Assembly: GCA_963665785.1 (NCBI GenBank) | Contig: OY762456.1 | Coordinates: 1,736,001-1,800,000 of the forward strand | DNA from: UBA7455 sp026713185 | GTDB lineage: Bacteria; Pseudomonadota; Gammaproteobacteria; Pseudomonadales; Azotimanducaceae | Reading direction: 5' to 3' | Length of the DNA: 64,000 bases | Shown here: positions 31,930 through 39,916 of the stretch, piece by piece | Layout of the letters: every line of letters begins with the position of its first letter | How positions within the stretch are numbered: the stretch's first letter is position 1 | Notes under the pieces: generated by a model | The model's database searches: none | What the model was told of the DNA's origin: nothing | The model's input: only the letters and a program-made list of their open reading frames with translations | Position numbers and translations under genes: made by a program

Positions 31930-33600
31930 ATGAGGTCGGTCATCTGCATCAGTGTGTTTTCTTTGTTGGGATGTGTCGATAAGGGCGATTCCACGAACGA
32001 TATAACAACGGCGCAGACTCCCTGGTTTGAGGAACAGGCAGTGGAGCGCGGGCTGATCTTTGAATACCAGTCTGGTGAGTCGGAACAACACCTGTTTCCG
32101 GAAATCATGGGCGGCGGCGGTGCAATTGCCGATCTGGACAACGACGGCGACCTTGATGTTTACCTGGTTCAGGGTGGAAATCTATCCACGGAACATTCGC
32201 CTGGCAACAGGCTGTTTCTTAACGTTGGTGGTCGCTTTGAACAAGTCGCTGGCGGTGCTGGCGCCGCGGATACGGGTTACGGAATGGGCGTCGCGACAGG
32301 TGACTACGACAATGACGGCGATGTTGATCTCTATGTGACCAATTTTGGCGCCAATGTGTTGCTGCGCAACAACGGCGCCGGCGAGTTCGAAGACGTCTCC
32401 GAGGCTGCCGGTGTGGCTGATTCGAGATGGGGGACGGCGGCGTTATTCCTGGATCTGGATTCGGATGGGGACCTTGATCTATTCGTCGTCAACTATGTCA
32501 ATTGGCAGCCCGCTATGGAACGAAATTGTTTCAACCAGAAAACTGCGCTGGCCGACTACTGTTCACCAAACCATTATGGTGCACCGGCAGTCGATCTACT
32601 GTATCGGAACAATGGTGATGGGACCTTTACAGATATCTCTGACCGGTCGGGACTCGGTGCAGCTTTTGGAAACGGACTTGGCGCTGTGGCTACGGATGTC
32701 AATGCTGACGGATTGTTTGATATTTTCGTTGCCAACGATGCCATGATGAATCAGCTCTGGATTAATCGTGGAGATCTACGTTTCGATGACGAAGCTCAGC
32801 TCTGGGGTTGCGCGGTAGATGAACACGGCATTGCCAAGGCAGGCATGGGTGTCGTGGCTTCCGACCAGGATAACGATGGGGACCCGGACATTCTTGTGGT
32901 GAATCTCGGAGGAGAGAGTGATTCGTTTTTCCGTAATACCGGCTCGTATTTCGAAGATGCAACGGTGTCAGTCGGACTGTCGAATATCAGCAAGAGCTAT
33001 ACGCGATTCGGGGTGGCGTTGGCGGACTTCGATAATGATGCCGAGCTGGACCTGTTTCAGGCGAACGGCGCCATTAGTCTTTCGAATCAAGAGCATATTG
33101 CCACGGGCTATGCTGAACCCAATTTGCTGTTGCGGGGGGGTGCACGATTCGAACCCGTCGATCCGCCAGGAGGGACCGACCAGCCGTTGATAAATACCAG
33201 CCGGGGCTTGATGATTGGGGATATCGACAACGATGGTGGCGTGGACTTGTTGGTCGTTAATCGTGATGGGCCGGTCAGTCTGCTGAACAATCAGGTCAGT
33301 GATCGGGGACACTGGGTTGGCTTTGCCGCGTTAAACGAGGTGGGCAGTAATGTGCATGGTGCTATGGTTTCAGGGGTAATAGGATCGAGAAAAGTATATC
33401 GAGCTGTGCAGACGGCGGGCAGTTACCTCTCTGCAAACGATCCACGGGTGCACTTCGGCCTTGGTGACGAGACCCGGATTAGCGACATTATCGTTCAGTG
33501 GCCTGGTGGTAGCCGGGAACGCTTCGGTGACTTCGACGCAGGCCAATGGGTAAATCTTCACAAGGGTTCAGGTACGCCGCTCCAGGGGGACCACAATTGA
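31930..33600 (+). CDS. FG-GAP/ASPIC (CRTAC1-like) lipoprotein 1
   Basis: The 556-aa protein is best started at ATG 31930, which gives a short signal ending in the lipobox FSLLGC. A start 33 codons upstream would bury this. It carries many Ca-binding FG-GAP-like repeats (DLDNDGDLDVYLV, DYDNDGDVDLYVT, DLDSDGDLDLFVV and others), each a DxDxDG loop. It ends with the UnbV/ASPIC domain (HFGLGDETRISDIIVQWPGG). Such proteins form extracytoplasmic beta-propellers and are often near TonB receptors. Their function is not established. The gene faces gene 33649-35316 tail to tail with a 48-bp gap. Confidence 0.87.
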   Translation: MRSVICISVFSLLGCVDKGDSTNDITTAQTPWFEEQAVERGLIFEYQSGESEQHLFPEIMGGGGAIADLDNDGDLDVYLVQGGNLSTEHSPGNRLFLNVGGRFEQVAGGAGAADTGYGMGVATGDYDNDGDVDLYVTNFGANVLLRNNGAGEFEDVSEAAGVADSRWGTAALFLDLDSDGDLDLFVVNYVNWQPAMERNCFNQKTALADYCSPNHYGAPAVDLLYRNNGDGTFTDISDRSGLGAAFGNGLGAVATDVNADGLFDIFVANDAMMNQLWINRGDLRFDDEAQLWGCAVDEHGIAKAGMGVVASDQDNDGDPDILVVNLGGESDSFFRNTGSYFEDATVSVGLSNISKSYTRFGVALADFDNDAELDLFQANGAISLSNQEHIATGYAEPNLLLRGGARFEPVDPPGGTDQPLINTSRGLMIGDIDNDGGVDLLVVNRDGPVSLLNNQVSDRGHWVGFAALNEVGSNVHGAMVSGVIGSRKVYRAVQTAGSYLSANDPRVHFGLGDETRISDIIVQWPGGSRERFGDFDAGQWVNLHKGSGTPLQGDHN

Positions 33601-33648
33601 GTCAACGATCTGATTTCCGGCGTGCCGTCTTTGGCAGCCTGGGTGATC

Positions 33649-35316
33649 TTACTGCGTAATCTCCAGCGTTTGGCTGCTTGCAACATCGTTCATCACTATC
33701 TCCGATCCATCGGGCCAGCTGACGGTAAGATCGGCAGTGGTATCAGTCCCGAGTCCAAATAACTGAATTGCCGGATTCTGTGATAGAAAATTACTGCCGA
33801 TTGAGATCTCCCGCATCTGGCTCGTGTTCTCGGACGTCAGCATTATTCGTGCCCCGGATGCTTCAGTATTGGGCGGGCTGCCAATTAAGCGCACCTTCAG
33901 ATACTCGTTACCGGATTCATCATTTCGCCATAGGATCGGTCCATCTGCCAAAAGCAGGATGTCAGTATCACCGTCATCGTCAAAGTCAGCACAGACGACA
34001 CCTCGCCCCATTTCGGTTTCATGCAGGCCCAGTTCTTCGGCCTGTTCCAGAAAGGTTCCATCAGATTGATTGACGAACGCGCGGCTGCTGTCCCCAGCGT
34101 AGCGTTCGGAGGCTGGAAGATCCTGTTGTCCTGGTTGTGCTCCCTGCCATCCATTGGTGTGATAGATATCCAGGTCGCCATCGTTCTCGAAATCCATGAA
34201 GCACGCGCCCCAGCCCCAGCCTCCGTCTGCTACGCCGGCTCCATCGGTGATATCGGAAAACACCCCTTGATGATTCTGATATAGCCTGTTGCCCAGTTCG
34301 TTAACATCTTCGGAGTAAAAAATGCTGGTAACAAACCAGTCCAGGTCACCATCGTTATCGTAGTCACCCACCGCTGAACCCATACCATTGCTATCGATCA
34401 GCACCTCAACATCAGACCTGTTATCGAAAGTACCATCTCCGTTGTTCCCAAAGTACTGGGTCTGGTTAAAGTCCGCCACCATGAGTAAATCAGGAAACAG
34501 ATCATCATCGATGCGGGCGAACGTTGGCGTGAAGGTGCGATCGGCGCCGTAGTTGAGTCCGTTCGGATCGTACAATTGAGCGATACTGGGGGAAATCCCC
34601 GCGGTTTCACTCACACTGGTGAAAGCGATATAGTCACCTATGGTATCGTTGCGCCACAGGTGTTCAGTGTCGCCGGGATTGCTTCGATTTTGTGGTGAAC
34701 CCCAATGCGCAGTGGCGAGGTCAAGATCACCGTCCAGATCATAGTCGCCAAATGCCGTAGACATCCCTTTAGGCCTGAAGAACAGGAGCCCTGTGTCGTC
34801 CGCGATATCGGTGAATGTACCATCGCCGTTGTTACGCATGAGTAACGACGAAGTTATCAGGCTACGAATAAACAGATCCAGGTTCCCATCACCGTTTACA
34901 TCCGCGAATACTGGTCCCGACCAGTTCGGCCCTTGAAGTGCAACGCCGGCGGCTTCTGCCACGTCGGTAAATTGAAGGTTTCCGTCATTGCGGTAAAGGA
35001 GACTGTCAGCGTTGTCACCCCGAACGATAAAAAGATCTACATCACCATCGTTGTCGTAGTCTCCCGCTGCGGCGCCACTTGTCGCAATTCCACGGGTAAC
35101 CGACGTATCTATCAGGGCATCGATGTCCAGTCTCAGTTCGTAGTCCAGCCCGGAGTCGCTCGTAACATTTGTGAAACCGATCCGGGGACTGGGCTCTGGT
35201 GCTGGTTCCTCTGGCTCCACCGTGTTGACGGGCGCCGTCGGACCAGTACCGCCGCTGCCCCCGCCACACGCTGAGCTCAGCAATGCCAAGAGGATAATCA
35301 GAATTTTAAAGTGCAT
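33649..35316 (-). CDS. FG-GAP/ASPIC (CRTAC1-like) lipoprotein 2
   Basis: Starting at ATG 35316 gives a 555-aa lipoprotein (MHFKILIILLALLSSACGGG, lipobox LSSAC). A Gly/Pro/Glu-rich linker is followed by about seven DxDxDG propeller repeats (DYDNDGDVDLFIV, DVNGDGNLDLFIR, DYDNDGDLDWFVT, DFDDDGDTDILLL) and a C-terminal ASPIC domain (LFGLGTDTTADLTVSWPDGS). The sequence AGVADGGWGWGACFMDFEND is shared with lipoprotein 3 (GVDNGGWGWGACAADFDNDG), so these two are closer to each other than to lipoprotein 1. It is probably anchored in the outer membrane. Confidence 0.87.
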   Translation of the reverse strand: MHFKILIILLALLSSACGGGSGGTGPTAPVNTVEPEEPAPEPSPRIGFTNVTSDSGLDYELRLDIDALIDTSVTRGIATSGAAAGDYDNDGDVDLFIVRGDNADSLLYRNDGNLQFTDVAEAAGVALQGPNWSGPVFADVNGDGNLDLFIRSLITSSLLMRNNGDGTFTDIADDTGLLFFRPKGMSTAFGDYDLDGDLDLATAHWGSPQNRSNPGDTEHLWRNDTIGDYIAFTSVSETAGISPSIAQLYDPNGLNYGADRTFTPTFARIDDDLFPDLLMVADFNQTQYFGNNGDGTFDNRSDVEVLIDSNGMGSAVGDYDNDGDLDWFVTSIFYSEDVNELGNRLYQNHQGVFSDITDGAGVADGGWGWGACFMDFENDGDLDIYHTNGWQGAQPGQQDLPASERYAGDSSRAFVNQSDGTFLEQAEELGLHETEMGRGVVCADFDDDGDTDILLLADGPILWRNDESGNEYLKVRLIGSPPNTEASGARIMLTSENTSQMREISIGSNFLSQNPAIQLFGLGTDTTADLTVSWPDGSEIVMNDVASSQTLEITQ

Positions 35317-35350
35317 CGAAGTTACTGCCGGGTCGCTCATTCCTTGAGGA

Positions 35351-35737
35351 TCAACGCCCCCGCCTGGGTGCATTGCCTTGAATGTGAAAGGTGAGATAAA
35401 CGTCCTTGTCCCGGTAAACGACGCCATCACAAGTCGGGCTCTCTAACCGTGTATGTAGACGCCAGCTTCCAATCCGTCTTGGTATGCCGATGAATTCCTT
35501 GCCGTTAAAGAAAATTCCAGGCGGAACCTCGCCCCGAATGACACGCAGGTCATTTATTTCCCAGGGTCCAGTACAATCGGCGGTCAGCCTGACCCTCATG
35601 GAACTCCCTACCAACCCCCTTGCCCGGTCAAATTTAATTGAACTTAGAAAGGAAAATTCGGGATCGGCATGATAAGGGGGAGCCGTGCTGCTGCAACTCG
35701 TACAGAGCAGAATGAATAGAAGAAGCTTTAGTCTCAT
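35351..35737 (-). CDS. Small lipoprotein with a putative-Ig-like fold
   Basis: The start at ATG 35737 yields MRLKLLLFILLCTSCSSTAP, a lipoprotein-type signal with an atypical box (LCTSC). The mature part has the pattern RGEVPPGIFFNGKEFIGIPR, which resembles the lPpGL.fdg..I.GtP motif of He_PIG (putative immunoglobulin) domains. It lies 34 bp upstream of lipoprotein 2 in the same direction and is probably co-transcribed with it. Its function is unknown. Confidence 0.6.
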   Translation of the reverse strand: MRLKLLLFILLCTSCSSTAPPYHADPEFSFLSSIKFDRARGLVGSSMRVRLTADCTGPWEINDLRVIRGEVPPGIFFNGKEFIGIPRRIGSWRLHTRLESPTCDGVVYRDKDVYLTFHIQGNAPRRGR

Positions 35738-35807
35738 GAGCTGATGTCGTTCCACCAAGGTACCAGTTTAGGTGATTTAGGCATCTTTACCAAGAGGCTG
35801 TATTAAT

Positions 35808-37902
35808 GAGGCATTTGCGTTGTGGGGTTTTTCTGCCGTTTTTGGGCCACAATCTCTATATTTCTCACCCGATTTCAGAAGTAATCCCACTCACCGGCAA
35901 GTGGTCCTGCTGCTATCTGCCGGAAAGTCATCGCAGGAAGCTGAACCAAGGTAAAAACAAGTGAATATGAGCCATGAATGCGACATTCTGTCTTACGTGG
36001 TGGGTATTGAGACAGGGGCAATCCCGGCCAGAGTGCCGCTGATGTGCCTATAGGGTCGAAAGATCAGCGCAGCGGCTTATCCGGTATCCAGCAAGGGTAC
36101 CGGCTGGACCAGGGAACGCATCTGTTCCGGGCGGCCTTCTTGAACGTGGCCCAAGGCCAGTGCCATCATGATCGCCATCGCCAGACCGACCCGTACCTGC
36201 ATCTTCGCCTTACCACGGATGTAGTGAAACCTGGATAATCCTACGGATTATCTTTGATGCTCAAAGCCAAAGCTTTGATCAACACGGCTGTTAATCCGTT
36301 CCAGCGCACTGCGCCGATTGTAACCACGGCGCCAGGAAGGACTGTCATAGGGAATGGGCGTAAAGATACGCCGATCCTGCTTCTTGATGTCAACACGCAC
36401 GATACGACCATAATCGCCCGCTTTTGTACCCGCCTGCCGGTAGCACGCTTCCCGGCCAGCACACTTAAGCCCGTAAGCGGCGGCCGGACAACGATACTTC
36501 AATGTATTGCGCGTTGCTTCAAAACCCTGGAAGGCCATCGGCCGTTGCTCATTGGTATCTGGACAATGACAAAACACCTCCCCCTTTTCACTGTACACGA
36601 TGTTATCAACACGATCTGGATATAACGGCCGGGTAACGATGATCCTGGGGTCGTAGTCCGGGTTCTGTTTCTCTGCCCCCAATGTGCAACGATATCCACC
36701 AACGGCCGGATGTAAAGCGTGCGACAGCTCGCGCTGTCTTGTGGGTGTTGATCCCACAAATCCTGTTTCAAGGCGGTACTATCCAAGCCACGGTCTGCCG
36801 TGAAGTCCTGACAACGCTCCCCCAGTTCCGGGGTCTCGGTAAACAGGGTTTCCAGTTGCACCGCCAGTTCTTTGCTTTCCGAGCGGGACGCTGGCTGGAT
36901 GCTGAACGCCACCGGGATTTCGTATTCAGTATCGGCGATCAGGTGCAGACTGTAACCAAACCAGGTCTTTATCTTCTGCCATGGCTTGCCGTCCTTCGAC
37001 ACCCCTTTGGTCTCATGCTTGCCCCAGTCCGCATCCGGGTCAGAGGTTTTCCCGGTCTTCTTATTCGTGCTCCCGGTGGCATGACTCGCAATCGCCTTAC
37101 CGTCATACCCCAGGTGTTCACCAAAGTCCGGCAGTACGGCCATTAATTGTTCCCGCAACGTCGGTATCATGGCAGCGATCAAACCTTGTTTCTGCTCCAT
37201 CTTCACCACCCGCTTCAGAAACCGGGAGAAGTTGTGACTATCCGGTATGGTAGAGCGCTGCGGTTGGCTCACAAAGTTCACTCTGAGCACACCATCGACA
37301 TGTTCGAGAACTTTTTTGGGCGGGCTTTGCAGCGGCACCGGGTCGAACTCGCAGAGCGTCAGCAAGGCCGGGTTGCGCCGCAGTTCGCGCAACAAGGATT
37401 CGATGCTCTCGTGTTGAAAGACAACACCGGCGAGCAGTGCCCGCCACATGGTAGCAACGGGGAAGTCATTACGGCCATGACCGCGCATTTGCTGTAAAGC
37501 GGCGATGATATCCTGGTCGGGTAGGTAACGGAAGACCAGTTCCAAGCGTTGAAGGTCGGGTAATGCCTCGACATTGTCCCATGAAAAGAGGATACTTTGT
37601 GTGGTCGCCATGAATTGTCTCTCGTCGAAAATTGATAATGTTGGTTTATACCACATGGCGGCCAACTATGAAACATAAGTCATTGATATATTTATATTAT
37701 ATTGATGACATAAAGGATTTTCAGATACCAGACTGCGAAGCTGTCGCTTCTCTGCGTTATTGCATCCTGGGGTGAAAATCCAGAAATTGACCATTTGGCC
37801 GCCCGCCAGCCCGCATTCTTTCGTTTTTTTGTGGGGTAAAGAAATCTGACCCTGCTCTGGAGACCAGTAGAATCAAGCCCTCACAGACAGCGCAAATGCC
37901 TC
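35808..37902 (-). mobile_element. IS copy B (IS1182/ISNCY-like, defective) with 5-bp target duplication
   Basis: This 2095-bp element has terminal inverted repeats GAGGCATTTGCG[T/C]TGT and is flanked by TTAAT on both sides (35803-35807 and 37903-37907). It is in inverted orientation to copy A, with only scattered single-base differences over about 1.8 kb. The 35808-36080 end differs from copy A. The clean target duplication shows that this copy arrived by transposition. Confidence 0.9.
36077..37611 (-). pseudogene. Transposase of IS copy B (same lesions as copy A)
   Basis: The start (MATTQSILFSWDNVEALPDL) at 37611, the frameshift after the VDI codons, the in-frame palindromic insert and the stop just after FGFEHQR are all identical to copy A. 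Because copy B has a clean target duplication yet cannot make a full transposase as a single frame, it either moved in trans, was expressed by frameshifting, or decayed by later gene conversion. Confidence 0.82.
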
Positions 37903-38225
37903 TTAATCCAATATCAAGAGTGTAAAGCGGCTGTTTTAATCAAAATAGTGAAAACGATTGGAACTTCTTGCAAAAATTGAGAATAGTTGATAAAGAGTAA
38001 AAGCTATTGAAAATAATTATTTTGGACTTACAGTTTGATTTTTACTCAAGGGGTCACCATAAACTGCCTCGCGAGTATTCATATTGATATACTGCGTGTT
38101 GCCAACAAAAGAGTATGATATTATGAAGAGAAACAGATGAAGATACACTTGCCAACAAAATTCGAACTTATAGGATGTTATCCCAACGGAATTTTCTACA
38201 GCGCAGGCTCCCAGGAGATATACCG
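37903..38225 (+). other. A+T-rich intergenic region with a duplicated receptor leader
   Basis: No intact gene is visible. Bases 38102-38155 resemble 39881-39936, the leader and first codons of the TonB receptor. Both contain GAGAAACAGATGAARATACA followed by CTTGCCAAC. In this copy the frame (MKIHLPT then KFELIGCYP) departs after seven codons, so it is a truncated duplicate of a receptor start. The final bases hold the AGGAGATATACC ribosome site for the next gene. Confidence 0.6.
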
Positions 38226-38798
38226 ATGAAGATGATCGCATTCGGCGCGGTACTGTTTGCTGCATTACTGTCCTCGTCCGCCCATGCCGACGTATCTAAC
38301 ACGGGATGGTACTTCAGTAGGGCCAACTGCCTCACGATGAACGAGAGCATCACGTGGAAGGGCTTACCTGGGGTAAGTATCGGTATGACGGTCATTCCTA
38401 CTCAGGGAGGCTTCCCGGCGCTGCGGAGAACCATAAGCTATCACTCATTCAAGTACGACAGCCGAAGGAACCACAGGGTCGAATCGGGACCCTCCCTCGA
38501 ACTCACATGGCGATCCCACGCAGGACACTTCCCGCGCCCGGAGTCGTTCCCCCATGTCAGTGTGGTCTGGTTGAGACTTGTCGTACCCATCTTCGACAGT
38601 GGCAACATCATGCCAAATAACCCCAACGACCTGGAGGATAGCCCCTTCTTCAAGGTAATCTACGTTTCTTTTGTGAAAGTGGATCCAAAGCCATGGATTG
38701 TCTCGGGAACGCACTACGAGAGAACCGACTTAGTAGTTGTTACTAGGTACAGTAGTGCCACGGGCTGCAACTGGGGGCACACATTCAGATCAATGTGA
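38226..38798 (+). CDS. Secreted protein of unknown function (190 aa)
   Basis: The start at ATG 38226 follows AGGAGATATACC and gives a classic signal peptide (MKMIAFGAVLFAALLSSSAH, cleavage after AHA). The mature protein is about 170 aa with no recognised domain and two cysteines (NCLTMNE and TGCNWGH) that could form a disulphide. The next gene starts 11 bp downstream, so the two are probably co-transcribed. Confidence 0.65.
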   Translation: MKMIAFGAVLFAALLSSSAHADVSNTGWYFSRANCLTMNESITWKGLPGVSIGMTVIPTQGGFPALRRTISYHSFKYDSRRNHRVESGPSLELTWRSHAGHFPRPESFPHVSVVWLRLVVPIFDSGNIMPNNPNDLEDSPFFKVIYVSFVKVDPKPWIVSGTHYERTDLVVVTRYSSATGCNWGHTFRSM

Positions 38799-38809
38799 GG
38801 AGAATCGCA

Positions 38810-39793
38810 ATGAAGAAGATACTAGCCATAACAGTCGCCTGCATGGCACCCATCCTGGTGACCGCGCAGGAAGAACTTTACATCCCGATCGATGAGCTTC
38901 GCACGGAAGAGGAACTGTTTGAAAAACTCACCGAGCATTTCGGCGATGAAGAGGCGGGGATCCTCATCACGCCTGAAGTGGCCCGGATTATGGAAGCCAA
39001 TGCGGCCGGTGACGAAGCCGCTCTGCGCGAGGTTTTGGCGGACATCGCCGGCACGGACAAGGTGATGCTGCCCGGTGATTCCTTGCCGCACGAAGGTGAC
39101 TACATAGACATAGAGGTCGAGAGGTACTCCACTGACGAGGTTCTGGCCCGCATGCGACCCGAGCACGTCGAGGCTCTGGCCGATCACCGGCAACTGCTGG
39201 ACGACGAGGGAAGGCTCTTACTCGCCATCGGCGACATGAGGGGTGTGGAACATGCCGCGGCCATGGAGTTCATCGCCAAGATGTACAAGCCTGAACCCAT
39301 CGAGTCCATGATGTCAGACGAATACAGGGACTTCCTTCGGCTATCCGAGGAACGGGGATGGTACGACGTACCCGGCCCAGCCATGGGATCGCACCTGTTG
39401 CGGGAATTGGAAATAATGGATACCGATGTGGAGGCGCAACTCAGTAGAACTTATCTGGAGTTCGATGAGCACAGTGCCGAGACCACCGCCGGCTACTCGT
39501 TCGTCTTTCCCGGCTACGAACGGATGGAGGTCCACCCGGACACGAAGTTCGGTGCCGTGCTGTACATCGAGAAGACCCAGGCTGACGGCATGCACGTGCA
39601 CGATCCTAACCTGTTCATTGCGGGCCACGACGCCACCGTGTCGGTCGGGAAGCATGACGATGGCGTGTGGGTGACGATAGTGAACGCTTTCGACGGCAGA
39701 CATCTTTACCGGGTGGTGCTCGAGAAGAAGCTAGAGGGCGCTGAGCGCGAGGAGTTCGTGCGCATAGCCACGGAGTTGATAGAGGCCGACTAG
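38810..39793 (+). CDS. Secreted acidic protein of unknown function (327 aa)
   Basis: The start at ATG 38810 sits behind GAGGAGAATCGCA and yields a signal peptide MKKILAITVACMAPILVTAQ. The mature protein is rich in Asp and Glu (EELYIPIDELRTEEELFEKL), with a C-terminal region containing GMHVHDPNLFIAGHDATVSV. I recognise no named family. The gene lies between the secreted protein above and the TonB receptor. The three could form one transcription unit ending at the terminator at 42655. Confidence 0.6.
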   Translation: MKKILAITVACMAPILVTAQEELYIPIDELRTEEELFEKLTEHFGDEEAGILITPEVARIMEANAAGDEAALREVLADIAGTDKVMLPGDSLPHEGDYIDIEVERYSTDEVLARMRPEHVEALADHRQLLDDEGRLLLAIGDMRGVEHAAAMEFIAKMYKPEPIESMMSDEYRDFLRLSEERGWYDVPGPAMGSHLLRELEIMDTDVEAQLSRTYLEFDEHSAETTAGYSFVFPGYERMEVHPDTKFGAVLYIEKTQADGMHVHDPNLFIAGHDATVSVGKHDDGVWVTIVNAFDGRHLYRVVLEKKLEGAEREEFVRIATELIEAD

Positions 39794-39916
39794 CCTGGAG
39801 AAATGGTTTCGGCCGAGCCGGTAGGACAGGGGAACCTAACGGCTCGGTAACCTTCAAAAGCTAGCGCTTTGAATATAATTTCCAAAAAAAGAGTAAGAAA
39901 TCATGAGGAGAAACAG

